From NCBI RefSeq assembly GCF_006352475.1, contig NZ_VCMZ01000001.1, forward strand, positions 3,348,001 through 3,412,000: DNA of 64,000 nt, read 5' to 3'. The translations under genes and the position numbers were made by a program. Positions 41,643 to 50,630 of the stretch are shown one piece after another. Origin of the DNA: Acinetobacter pullicarnis. Its GTDB lineage: Bacteria > Pseudomonadota > Gammaproteobacteria > Pseudomonadales > Moraxellaceae. The notes beneath the pieces were generated by a model. That model saw only the letters and a list, made by a program, of their open reading frames with translations, was not told the origin of the DNA and ran no database searches. Position 1 is the stretch's first letter; each line of letters starts with the position of its first letter.

Positions 41643-43340
41643 ATGTTGGCGAACCCTATCGAAAAATATCAAAGATTCAATGCCATTGAATTACCAGATC
41701 GGACTTGGCCCAATCGTAAAATTGAGCATGCCCCGCGTTGGTCATCCACAGATTTACGTGATGGCAATCAATCCTTGGCCAACCCAATGAATCATGCGCG
41801 TAAGTTTAAGTTTTACCAATTGTTGGTCAGTTGTGGCTTTAAAGAAATTGAAGTCGCCTTTCCATCTGCGTCACAAACTGATTTTGATTTTGTGCGCTTT
41901 TTAATTGAGCAAAATCACATTCCAGATGACGTAAATATTCAAGTGATTACCCAAGCACGCTCCGACTTAATCACCAGAACCTTTGAGTCTTTACGCGGTG
42001 CCAAACAAGCCACCATTCATTTATATAATGCCACGGCTGAAGTGTTCCGTCGTTTGGTGTTTAAAATGACCCAATCACAAGTGATTGAACTTGCAGTCAC
42101 AGCAATACGGCAAATTCGAGAACTTTGCGCACAGCATCCAGAAACCCAATGGACCTTTGAATATTCACCTGAAACCTTTTGTTTTACTGAAGCAGAATTT
42201 GCATTAGAGGTTTGTGAGGCAGTAGCTGCGGTTTGGGAACCTTGTGCTGCCCGCCCCATGATTATCAATTTACCTACCACGGTTGAAGTCAGTACCCCCA
42301 ATGTCTTTGCCGATCAAATTGAGTGGTTCTGTCGGCATTTCTCACAGCGTCAAGCGGTCTGTATTAGCGTGCATCCACACAATGATCGCGGCACAGGCGT
42401 GGCAACGGCTGAATTGGCATTATTGGCGGGTGCAGATCGGATTGAGGGCTGTTTATTTGGCAATGGTGAACGTACTGGTAATGTCGATTTGGTCAATTTA
42501 GCCTTAAACATGTATAGCCAAGGCATTGCGCCAGCACTTGATTTTAGTCAAATTCGCCATGTGGTGAATGTCGTCACTGAATGCAATGAGCTTCCAGTGC
42601 ATCCTCGTCATCCCTATGCGGGTGAATTGGTGTTCACGGCTTTTTCCGGGAGTCATCAAGATGCAATTAAAAAAGGCTTTGAATTACGTAAAACGCAAAG
42701 CCATTCACGCTGGGAGGTGCCCTATTTGCCCATTGACCCTTCAGATATCGGATGCAGTTATGAAGCGGTGATTCGGGTCAATAGTCAATCGGGAAAAAGT
42801 GGTGCCGCTTGGATTTTACAGCAAAATCACGGTATTGAGCTTCCGCCTGCATTACAGCGTGACTTTAGCCAAGTGATTCAAAAAATATCCGATGCCAGCA
42901 GTCAAGAGTTAAGCCAAAGTCAGATTTGGAAAGTATTTTGTGCGCATTACGGCATCAGTCAGACCCAACTCAACTTGGTTTCTTATCAGGTGCAACAGCA
43001 GCGTCCTGATGAAACCCAGATTCAATTGCAGCTTGCACACGGCGAACAGGCAACCCATAGCATTGGCACAGGCAATGGCATACTTTCAGCCAGTTTAAAT
43101 GCCTTGTTGGATCTATGCAGTGAAACAGCACAGATCATTGAGTATAAAGAACATACTTTGGGTCAAGCCAGCCATAGCCGCTCAATTTGCTATGTCCAAA
43201 TCCGTAGTCAAACAGGGCAAACCACTTGGGGCGTTGCGATTGATAATGATATTGCGCGTGCATCGATTCAAGCTTTAGCGAATAGTCTCATTCCGTATAT
43301 TCATAGTGATGTCACACAAGATCAGACTCAACAGGCTTAA
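41643..43340 (+). CDS. leuA: 2-isopropylmalate synthase (long LeuA type)
   Basis: LeuA condenses acetyl-CoA with 2-oxoisovalerate, the first committed step to leucine. The 565-residue product shows RWSSTDLRDGNQSL (metal-binding start), CISVHPHNDRGTGVATAELALLAG (HxH metal ligands), GCLFGNGERTGNVDLV, and a C-terminal allosteric domain likely to mediate leucine inhibition. Its length fits the longer actinobacterial/Acinetobacter-type form rather than the E. coli enzyme of about 520. ATG 41643 follows GAGAGGATC; the upstream ATG at 41631 is less well placed. I saw no clear leader-peptide attenuator in the 140 bp upstream. Confidence 0.95.
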   Translation: MLANPIEKYQRFNAIELPDRTWPNRKIEHAPRWSSTDLRDGNQSLANPMNHARKFKFYQLLVSCGFKEIEVAFPSASQTDFDFVRFLIEQNHIPDDVNIQVITQARSDLITRTFESLRGAKQATIHLYNATAEVFRRLVFKMTQSQVIELAVTAIRQIRELCAQHPETQWTFEYSPETFCFTEAEFALEVCEAVAAVWEPCAARPMIINLPTTVEVSTPNVFADQIEWFCRHFSQRQAVCISVHPHNDRGTGVATAELALLAGADRIEGCLFGNGERTGNVDLVNLALNMYSQGIAPALDFSQIRHVVNVVTECNELPVHPRHPYAGELVFTAFSGSHQDAIKKGFELRKTQSHSRWEVPYLPIDPSDIGCSYEAVIRVNSQSGKSGAAWILQQNHGIELPPALQRDFSQVIQKISDASSQELSQSQIWKVFCAHYGISQTQLNLVSYQVQQQRPDETQIQLQLAHGEQATHSIGTGNGILSASLNALLDLCSETAQIIEYKEHTLGQASHSRSICYVQIRSQTGQTTWGVAIDNDIARASIQALANSLIPYIHSDVTQDQTQQA

Positions 43341-43391
43341 ACTTTGCTCAACTTTGATAAACTGCACTGGAATAACGCAAAGTTGACCATT

Positions 43392-44270
43392 ATGCCAAAC
43401 ACCTCATCCAATCCGCCTCTACTGAAGGCGATTGGATTTTTAATGCTTTCCGCCTTTTTATTTTCGATTATGGGCGTTTGCGTACGCTATGCCTCACACA
43501 CGGTAGACAATGCCAGTGTGGTATTTTTCCGTAATATTTTTGGCCTGCTGATTTTTCTACCTTTGGTATTTAACAAAGGGCTGTCGCATTTTAAAACTGA
43601 AAAATTATGGATGCATACTTGGCGTTCAATTGCGGGTCTAGCAGCGATGTATGGCTTTTTCTATGCCATTGCACACCTCAAACTTTCCAACGCCATGGTG
43701 TTCACCTATTCATCACCTATTTTTATTCCATTGATTGCATGGTTGTTCTTAAAAGAAAAAATCACCAAGCCGATGCTGCTTGCCGCTGCAATTGGTTTGA
43801 TTGGTGTGGTCTTTGTGGCTAAGCCAGATGATGGTTTTTTTAACTCTATTTCTGCGATTGGTTTAAGTGCCAGTTTTTTAGCAGCAATGGCCTATGTCAC
43901 CGTGCGGGCGCTCACCCATACCGAACCACCTGAACGCATCGTATTTTATTTCTGTGTGATTGGTAGTTTGGTTTCTGCAATTCCGATGTTCTGGCTATGG
44001 CGCCCCTATACTTTGCATGAAATTGGATTGTTAGCTGCAGCAGGCATTTTGGCGAGTATCAGTCAGATGTTTATGTCTTATGCCTATAAAATGGCACCGG
44101 CTGGGCAAATTGGGCCCGTCAATTATAGTGCGATTATCTTTGCAGGTACGTGGGGCTATTTATTTTGGCAAGAAACCCCAGATCATTACAGCATCATTGG
44201 TTTTGGCTTTATTATTCTGGCAATTGTACTGTGTAGTCCTTTGCTACAAAATCGTTTAGCAAAACAGTAG
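43392..44270 (+). CDS. EamA-family (DMT) transporter
   Basis: The 292-residue product has ten membrane helices in two EamA repeats (GFLMLSAFLFSIMGVCVRYAS; LAAMAYVTVRALTHTEPPER; GPVNYSAIIFAGTWGYLFW). It is a drug/metabolite superfamily exporter of unknown substrate. ATG 43392 begins a good family N-terminus; the longer frame from 43344 is not conserved-looking. It starts 51 bp after leuA and may be co-transcribed. It is not closely similar to the EamA protein at 39679-40593. Confidence 0.85.
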   Translation: MPNTSSNPPLLKAIGFLMLSAFLFSIMGVCVRYASHTVDNASVVFFRNIFGLLIFLPLVFNKGLSHFKTEKLWMHTWRSIAGLAAMYGFFYAIAHLKLSNAMVFTYSSPIFIPLIAWLFLKEKITKPMLLAAAIGLIGVVFVAKPDDGFFNSISAIGLSASFLAAMAYVTVRALTHTEPPERIVFYFCVIGSLVSAIPMFWLWRPYTLHEIGLLAAAGILASISQMFMSYAYKMAPAGQIGPVNYSAIIFAGTWGYLFWQETPDHYSIIGFGFIILAIVLCSPLLQNRLAKQ

Positions 44271-44287
44271 ACTGATTTCAAAATTCA

Positions 44288-44348
44288 ATCACCTAAACAT
44301 GCATTACTTTTATACCGAGTAATACGGGTTTAGGTGATCGTGCAAATA
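44288..44348. terminator. Nested hairpin between convergent genes
   Basis: Outer arms ATCACCTAAAC (44288) / GTTTAGGTGAT (44338) enclose an inner ATTAC / GTAAT hairpin. It lies between the EamA gene and the leftward lipoprotein gene. T-runs are short, so it is a probable rather than certain terminator. Confidence 0.5.
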
Positions 44349-44355
44349 ATACTGT

Positions 44356-44592
44356 TTAACGAGGCTGTGAATAATTACGGAAACGATAACCCTGCGACTT
44401 CATACAGTCTGCGATTAATTCGGGTTTTTCATTGGCATTCACTTTGGCGAGGCCAATATCATATTTACATTTGGCTAAAATGTTTTCCGTATCATCATAA
44501 GAAATCCCTTGTTTATACCAGCTTGGACCGACAACACATCCACTACCAAATAATGCTGCAACAATTGGAATAAAGAATAAATAACTTTTCAT
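44356..44592 (-). CDS. Small lipoprotein, copy 1 of a dispersed pair
   Basis: The 78-residue product has a lipoprotein signal ending GSGC (Cys19). The mature part has the pattern W-x-KQG-[IM]-[SH]-x3-TxN-x2-AKC-[KR]-YDIGLAKVN-x2-[ED]K-x-[ED]L-x2-[DE]CM-x-[SQ]. A gene of the same family (46962-47180) lies 2.4 kb away on the same strand. Two cysteines in the mature part could form a disulfide. Function is unknown. Confidence 0.78.
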   Translation of the reverse strand: MKSYLFFIPIVAALFGSGCVVGPSWYKQGISYDDTENILAKCKYDIGLAKVNANEKPELIADCMKSQGYRFRNYSQPR

Positions 44593-44634
44593 GCTGTTCT
44601 CAACTTTAGATCAGTGACCTTTAAATCAGTCGTT

Positions 44635-44919
44635 TTAAAATTTATAAAGCAATCCAGTCACCGCGATCAGCCCATATTTCTGTTTTACGATTGAGCTATC
44701 TACGGCATCACCCAACAAATAATAACCACCGCCTTTTGCACCTAAAAATAACTTTTTGCTTAATTTATAATGCACCCCAAGCAATGCCCCAACATCCTTA
44801 AAACCACCACCGGGTGAATACGCTGTAAAATTGGTTTGGGCTGCCTGACTTTCTGTGACACCAAAATAGGCTTGGTTATAGTTTTTATTCACGTAGCGGG
44901 TCGAGAGGTGGGTTAAGTG
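44635..44919 (-). pseudogene. MipA/OmpV-family outer membrane protein, C-terminal remnant
   Basis: The frame encodes LSTRYVNKNYNQAYFGVTES, a glycine-rich middle (SPGGGFKDVGALLGVHYKL) and ends GLLYKF, the closing beta-strands and terminal Phe of MipA/OmpV proteins. A full member has about 250 residues; here only the last 85-95 remain and no N-terminus or signal peptide is present. The upstream end abuts the stop codon of the metallo-beta-lactamase-like gene, so a deletion probably joined the two. Expression as a protein is unlikely. Confidence 0.7.
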
Positions 44920-44923
44920 ATTA

Positions 44924-45802
44924 CTACTTGGTTGTTTGAGCTTCCAACTGCTTGTTCAATGCGGCTTTAGATAGATCGACATAACGCGCTAATCCCTCAC
45001 GATCATAGAAGGCGCGTTGATCACCTTTTTTATATTGATTGATCTTGTCCTTTAAATTAAAGCGTTCGCCTTTGCTGGCAATAAAAATATCCACCTTCTG
45101 TTCAGATAAAACTGCAAAACTATTATTCAGATCATCCACAATCGTGGGATAGTTTTTATTGTTAATTAAATAATAATCTGGCGTCGCCAAACTATCTGCG
45201 TAGATTAAAACATCCTTGTTGCTCAGTTTAATCTTCCATGAGGTGGCACCGGGTAAATGCCCCGGTGTCAGAAGTGCCGTAATCTCCACACCACCCAAAT
45301 AGAAGCGCTCACGATTACGTATTTCCCGATCAACAATCACAGGCGGAAATAATAATGCATCGCCCAATGCAAAATCTTCTGCTCCCCCCAAAGCCAATTG
45401 TTTGGCATTTTCTCGACTGGTAATTAAACGCGCGCCACTCCACGCTTTCATCTTGGCTAAGCCACCTGCTTGATCTAAGCGCGCATGACTGTTCAATAGA
45501 TATTGAATATCCCCAACCTTAAAACCGAGTCGCTCAATATTCGATTTTATCAATTCTGCACTTTGATCCAGACCAGCATCAATCAGTAGATGTCCTTCTG
45601 GCGTGGTAATCAAAATCGAACTGAGATTTTCAGTGCCGACATACCAAACCTGTAGTGCCATTTGAAAGGGTTCAATCGGTTTGGCCCACGCCTCGAAAAT
45701 AGCCATTGGTGGTGCATGGGACAATGCTTGCTGTGGATCTAATTTTGCTGAGGTGATTGGCGCCCAAATGGCGGCTAAAATCAACCAACTAACTCTATTC
45801 AT
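44924..45802 (-). CDS. Subclass B3 metallo-beta-lactamase-like protein, R-Q-K metal site
   Basis: The 292-residue product has a signal peptide (WLILAAIWAPITSA) and a B3 metallo-beta-lactamase fold: PFQMALQVWYVGTENLSSIL, LLIDAGLD, NSHARLDQAGG, LLTPGHLPGATSW and IFIASKGERFNL. Compared with the canonical H-x-HxDH site, His118 is Arg108, His121 is Gln111 and His263 is Lys244, while His116, Asp120 and His196 are kept. This is the substitution set I know as B3-RQK (CSR-1, SER-1). Such a site probably binds fewer or different metals, and real lactamase activity is uncertain. It is divergent from a LysR gene. Confidence 0.85.
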   Translation of the reverse strand: MNRVSWLILAAIWAPITSAKLDPQQALSHAPPMAIFEAWAKPIEPFQMALQVWYVGTENLSSILITTPEGHLLIDAGLDQSAELIKSNIERLGFKVGDIQYLLNSHARLDQAGGLAKMKAWSGARLITSRENAKQLALGGAEDFALGDALLFPPVIVDREIRNRERFYLGGVEITALLTPGHLPGATSWKIKLSNKDVLIYADSLATPDYYLINNKNYPTIVDDLNNSFAVLSEQKVDIFIASKGERFNLKDKINQYKKGDQRAFYDREGLARYVDLSKAALNKQLEAQTTK

Positions 45803-45880
45803 AACACTGACTTAAGATTGAAATTTCATCAGGATGATAGTATAAAGCTGTTGAATTTAGCTCACTTTGGTTGGCACAGA

Positions 45881-46786
45881 TTGAACATTCTTCAATTAGA
45901 TTTAAATTTATTAAAAGTGCTTTATGTGCTGTTGCAAACGGGCTCCACCAAAGAGACTGCACTCAAACTCCAGATCTCACCCTCTGCTGTCAGTCATGCC
46001 CTGAATCGACTGCGCGGTGTTTTGGATGACCCTCTCTTTAGACGAGAGAATAATCTGCAAGTTGCCACGCCCTATGCACGAACCCTCAAAGAGAAATTAA
46101 CGCCATTATTCACCTCTTTAAATGAAGACTTATTTCGTAATATTGAAAATGTTGAACGTATTTTTAATATCGTGATTCCACCAGCACTGAATGTATTATT
46201 AACGCCGGCATTGGCTCAGCTTGCGGAATTAAATAAAACCAAACTCAACTGTGTCACCTTTGAACGACGCTCTTGGCGTGACGAAGTGCTACAAGGTCAA
46301 GTCGATTTGGTACTCGCAGTGGGTGATTATCAAAATCCGATCTCTGCACTGCGCTATACCCATGTTGGCAACACTCAATTGATTGTTTTATATGGTGACC
46401 CGCTAAAATCGCAACTGGCATCTCAACCAGGATTACCCCTTGAACAACTCACAGCGTTTAAACATATCTACTGCCATCCTTGGCCTCAAAATGAAAATGA
46501 GCTGGATCGCCAACTCAGACGACTCGGCTTGGATCGAACCATTGGATTTAGCTGCAATGATTACAGTCAAATTATTCCAGCAATCAAGGCTGCACCCCTG
46601 ATCGCGGTGGTGCCACGCCCATGGTTTGAATCCATGGCAGAGCAATCCGATATTTATCAATTGGCATTAAATGATGAGAAAGCGGTAGGTGGTCTGTTTA
46701 TGCTGTATCGCAGCTCTACGACGCACTGGAAAAAGCAGATCATTGCGTCTGTGGGTGATTTTCTAAGTCAGCATTATCAAAAGTAG
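45881..46786 (+). CDS. LysR-family regulator
   Basis: The product has an N-terminal winged helix-turn-helix (LDLNLLKVLYVLLQTGSTKETALKLQISPSAVSHALNRLRGVLDDPLF) and a periplasmic-binding-like effector domain (residues ~90-300). The frame is open from 45818, but no ATG precedes the domain; TTG 45881 gives the normal LysR N-terminus, about 301 residues. It is divergent from the B3-type gene, the same geometry as ampR-ampC, so inducible control is a reasonable inference. The start remains uncertain. Confidence 0.87.
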   Translation: MNILQLDLNLLKVLYVLLQTGSTKETALKLQISPSAVSHALNRLRGVLDDPLFRRENNLQVATPYARTLKEKLTPLFTSLNEDLFRNIENVERIFNIVIPPALNVLLTPALAQLAELNKTKLNCVTFERRSWRDEVLQGQVDLVLAVGDYQNPISALRYTHVGNTQLIVLYGDPLKSQLASQPGLPLEQLTAFKHIYCHPWPQNENELDRQLRRLGLDRTIGFSCNDYSQIIPAIKAAPLIAVVPRPWFESMAEQSDIYQLALNDEKAVGGLFMLYRSSTTHWKKQIIASVGDFLSQHYQK

Positions 46787-46961
46787 GCTGATACACTGGA
46801 GATCTAAATCCGGTAATTAAATATCAAGTTATTTTAAGCACTTGACTAATTATTACCATCCGAAGCGATTATTTTCTAGCATAGATTATGCTTCGTGCCA
46901 CACGCATATAGAACAATATACTGTGGCATGTTGGCTACAATTTTAGTTGATCTGAGACTGC

Positions 46962-47180
46962 TTAATAAAGTCGGTATCCGTTTGATAGCATGCATTCACC
47001 AAGTAAATCTAGTTTATCATTTGGATTAACTTTTGCGAGACCGATATCATACCGACATTTAGCAAAGGTGTTCTGCGTTTCATAGTGTGACATACCTTGC
47101 TTCTGCCACGTTGGCGTTGAAGTACATCCACTAATAAACAGTGAGCCAATTAAAGAAATAAAAAGTAAATAATTATTCAT
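46962..47180 (-). CDS. Small lipoprotein, copy 2 of a dispersed pair
   Basis: The 72-residue product has a lipoprotein signal ending FISGC (Cys19). The mature region (WQKQGMSHYETQNTFAKCRY, then DIGLAKVNPNDKLDLLGECM) aligns with the lipoprotein at 44356-44592. Two cysteines are conserved between the copies. Function is unknown. The two copies flank the OmpV remnant, the B3-type gene and the LysR gene. Confidence 0.78.
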   Translation of the reverse strand: MNNYLLFISLIGSLFISGCTSTPTWQKQGMSHYETQNTFAKCRYDIGLAKVNPNDKLDLLGECMLSNGYRLY

Positions 47181-47409
47181 AGTATTCCTAATGTAATGTC
47201 ATTTGTTCTTAGATATTCGCCTTAAACTCATCATTTAAAGATGTAAAGCAAACGCTAAATCGTTCATCCATATTTTTGTATTACGTTTAAATAATCGGTC
47301 ATTTCATCCCATCATTCTTCAAGATCTCCTTTTATGCATTGCAATCAATCAACATCTGCAGACTTCTCCCTAAGCTGTAAATCGCGTAGAGAGAAATGGC
47401 TCAACTACT

Positions 47410-49626
47410 TTACTTATTTGGATACCAATCAAATAAATTGAACAAATACGGCATATAAGTCACCAACATCAAGGACGAAAACAGCACCATCATCGGTAAA
47501 ATCCAGCGTTCGTAGCGATAGTAAAAACTGCTGTACTTTTGCTTAGCTTCGTCATCGGCTGCAATGATCTCATCATCTCCCACCGACAAACGTGTCAGTA
47601 GATGATTCAACGCCACAGGTGGTGTCACATAGCCAAATTCAAAGGCAACCAACACCACCATCCAGAAATGAATTGGATGAATGCCATTTTCATAAGCCAC
47701 TGGCGCAATACTGGCAGCCACCAACAGCACTGCACCAAAGGGATCGGTACACATTCCAATCATGGCCAAAAGCATTGCCATAAAGCCCAGCGTAATCAGT
47801 ACACTGCCCAAATGTGTCGGCAGTAAGCTCACGACTTCAGCGCGCTCAATCAAGCCCCCCATACTGGCGGATAAGGCCATCAAAATAATGAGTGCCCCGA
47901 TATGTCCAACACTCTCTGCAGTCGCGAAACGGATTGCACGACCAAAACCACGTTGCTGCTCAGCCCGATGCCCATATTCGCGCAAGAATACTGATTTCTG
48001 TTCATGTTCTTGCTCTAGATTACTTTGTATGCTGTTGATTGGCAGTCGATCCCCCCATTTTTTATCAAAGAAAATAATACCAAGCAGCATAAATGGCAAA
48101 ATCACCGGTGCAGTAAATTCATCCATTTGGGTATCTAAACCATAGGCATAAAAGGCGATCACCAAGGCGACAATCAACACATAAGGAATGACCGGGATCA
48201 AGGCACGTAACATCCCTGGCACAGCAACTTTGGGTGAGTTAATCCGAAACTTGTCTTCAGCCAAAAACAGTGAGACCGCAAAAAAGATAATCGCAGTCAA
48301 CCAAAATACCCAAAAACCATGATTAAAAAGTTCATCAGAAGTCACATGTTTGCTGTCCAACATCGAAATCAAAATGATTAACAAACAAGGTCTTAATACC
48401 ACACCCAAGGAGCCTGACATGGCTGAAACCGCCAATGCATATTGACGACGTGCCCCGGCATTCCAAACTTCTCGATAGATAATCGCACCCGCTGCAATCA
48501 CGAAAATACCTGAGGCACCGGTATAGGCTGTTGGGATGGCTGCCGCAATTAAAATCAAACAGGTCAAGGTTTCGGGGGCAAGATTCCATGGCCGTAAAAT
48601 TGCCAAAAAGACATCCATAATGCGCGTTTGGGTGAGCAACATTCCTGCCCAAATAAACAAGGCTAGATTTAGGAAAATGCCTGAGAACTCAATCATCTGT
48701 CCCAGATAAATCCCCTGCCCCATTGGATAATCCATGAAAAAGATAAAGGCAATTCCAGTCAATGTCGCCATAAATGCAAATAACGGCACGCTTAAAAAAG
48801 CCAGCCCAATTTTCCCGCCTTCGATGGCCGTTTTGGGGATTCGAAACAACTGTACCGCACTGATCAGAGTCAAACTAAAGAACAGCAGAATCCATAAATA
48901 ATAAATTCCACGGGTTTCCAGATTGATCGCCACCCCAGAGTCGAGAACGGATTGATACTGACTCACAACTGAAAAACTAAGTAAGCCATTACCCAGCACC
49001 ATCACCAAATTATAAATCCGAAAATCCATCTTGGTTTTCGGTGCTCTTAAACTAATATGGTGCATATTGACCGAGGCCGTAATCGCGGAAACCACCACCA
49101 TCATCAACAGCAGCAAGATCCGATTATCGGTGCCATATTTAAATAACCCAAACAAACCGATTTCAAAATCTCGAAAGCTCCGAAGCGTACTATGCGCATC
49201 TAAATACTGCTTACTCTTGTCATAGAAAGCATATTTTTCTTCGCATTGTTGCTGTGCCGCCAACACCGATTGACGCACCTCAGCGGTTGAGGCCGTGCCA
49301 AAAAAGTCGGCAGAATCATCTTTGGCATTGGTCTGCATTTGCTGCTGAACCAAAGCATCTATATTGGGATAACGCTCACATTGTGGTTGCTCAGGTTCTG
49401 CCCTTAAAAAAGAATATTGCATCCCTGTACTTGGGTCGCCATACAGGCGCTCACCTGTACGTAACAACTCACCATGAATCAACTCACCCGTTCCAATAAT
49501 CAAGGTCAGCAAGAGCAGTAAGAGTATAAAAAAGGTTGAAAACCATTCATTCCAGAGATAACTGAGTAGACCAAATCCTGATCTATTATTTTTTGCTTCG
49601 TGCATGCTTTGTCCATTTTTTATCAT
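47410..49626 (-). CDS. TRAP transporter permease, fused DctQ-DctM type
   Basis: The 738-residue product has an N-terminal part with a helix, a large extracytoplasmic loop (residues ~50-160) and further helices. A DctM-like large permease follows (FSGIFLNLALFIWAGMLLTQTRIMD, AAAIPTAYTGASGIFVIAAGAIIYREVWNAGARRQYALAVSAMSGSLGVVLRP, the late VTPPVALNHLL). TRAP systems import organic acids with a sodium gradient. No DctP-type binding protein is adjacent; the lipoprotein at 50631-51674 may take part. ATG 49626 is used; ATG 49605 has a better ribosome site. Confidence 0.85.
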   Translation of the reverse strand: MIKNGQSMHEAKNNRSGFGLLSYLWNEWFSTFFILLLLLLTLIIGTGELIHGELLRTGERLYGDPSTGMQYSFLRAEPEQPQCERYPNIDALVQQQMQTNAKDDSADFFGTASTAEVRQSVLAAQQQCEEKYAFYDKSKQYLDAHSTLRSFRDFEIGLFGLFKYGTDNRILLLLMMVVVSAITASVNMHHISLRAPKTKMDFRIYNLVMVLGNGLLSFSVVSQYQSVLDSGVAINLETRGIYYLWILLFFSLTLISAVQLFRIPKTAIEGGKIGLAFLSVPLFAFMATLTGIAFIFFMDYPMGQGIYLGQMIEFSGIFLNLALFIWAGMLLTQTRIMDVFLAILRPWNLAPETLTCLILIAAAIPTAYTGASGIFVIAAGAIIYREVWNAGARRQYALAVSAMSGSLGVVLRPCLLIILISMLDSKHVTSDELFNHGFWVFWLTAIIFFAVSLFLAEDKFRINSPKVAVPGMLRALIPVIPYVLIVALVIAFYAYGLDTQMDEFTAPVILPFMLLGIIFFDKKWGDRLPINSIQSNLEQEHEQKSVFLREYGHRAEQQRGFGRAIRFATAESVGHIGALIILMALSASMGGLIERAEVVSLLPTHLGSVLITLGFMAMLLAMIGMCTDPFGAVLLVAASIAPVAYENGIHPIHFWMVVLVAFEFGYVTPPVALNHLLTRLSVGDDEIIAADDEAKQKYSSFYYRYERWILPMMVLFSSLMLVTYMPYLFNLFDWYPNK

Positions 49627-49925
49627 AGTCCAGAACTTGGGCTATCTATTTCACAGTTCTTGTATTGAGGTAAAATCCGTTACCTGATTGATTTCTTTTG
49701 ATTACACCAATGCTGTGTTATTTGACTCAACACATTTCACACCAATTTTTATTTTCTCTATTCTTTTCATGCACATGCTCGCGTCGCAACCGCGGCAACA
49801 ATTCAAATCATCTTCAAAGCGTAAATAATTGCAAAAAATGCAGCGCAGCGCCTGCCGTTATCTGAACATTTCAATTGTCTTGGCTTTTATTTCAAGCGAA
49901 ATGACGAGATGCTCATGGTTTGCAT

Positions 49926-50510
49926 TTACTTTGCAGCACGGTGTTGCTGCAACTGTATAAATATCAACCAAAGAATCGCCAACAAACTGCCCCAAATTGC
50001 ACCAACAAAATGTGCCTCGACCAAAACAGGGCTACCGATCAATTCAGCTGTTTCCAATGAACCCATGGTATTTTCCCAAATGATTTTGGCCCAAACCAAG
50101 CCCAATACCAATAAAGCAAATTTACGTTCTTGATTAAACTGTAAAAAAAACAAAGCAACCGCTGCATATAAACCGTGCATTAATCCTGATAAGCCTGCAT
50201 AGACTTCAATATCTGGATAGAAATAATAAAAACTAAAACTCATTAATGGTGGTAAACACAACATCATGATCAATAAAAAACGATTTTGTAGGTGTGGAAA
50301 AATAAAAGGTAAGAATATAAAAGCCAACATATTCAATAGATAGTGAATCCATCCGACATGAACCCAATGTGCAGTCCACCAACGCCAAGGTTGGTTAAAG
50401 AATTCAGGTTTCCAATAAATAAAGTAGGGCTGGAAAATTTGTAGAAACGCAGCAATTAACATTACAGCGCCAACTAAAATCATTCTTCGTCGTAATTCCT
50501 GTTCTTTCAT
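49926..50510 (-). CDS. Rhombosortase-like intramembrane serine protease
   Basis: The 194-residue product is a compact rhomboid with about six helices. It shows the catalytic serine in YAGLSGLMHGLYAA (Ser109), the histidine in VEAHFVGAIWGS (His167) and the N-terminal WWTAHWVHVGWIHYLLNMLAF segment. The small size and motif order match rhombosortase, which cleaves GlyGly-CTERM tails of secreted proteins. I found no GlyGly-CTERM protein in this window, so its substrate is elsewhere. It lies between the TRAP permease and a lipoprotein on the same strand. Confidence 0.8.
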   Translation of the reverse strand: MKEQELRRRMILVGAVMLIAAFLQIFQPYFIYWKPEFFNQPWRWWTAHWVHVGWIHYLLNMLAFIFLPFIFPHLQNRFLLIMMLCLPPLMSFSFYYFYPDIEVYAGLSGLMHGLYAAVALFFLQFNQERKFALLVLGLVWAKIIWENTMGSLETAELIGSPVLVEAHFVGAIWGSLLAILWLIFIQLQQHRAAK

Positions 50511-50630
50511 TTTTTCACCCCTTCGAGCCGCTTACTGAAGGTGTATAGCGACGCCTTCAGCACTTAAAAACTTTTCTAATATTCATAAAGATACAGATTA
50601 TATTTTATTTTCTCTGTAATTTTATTAAAG

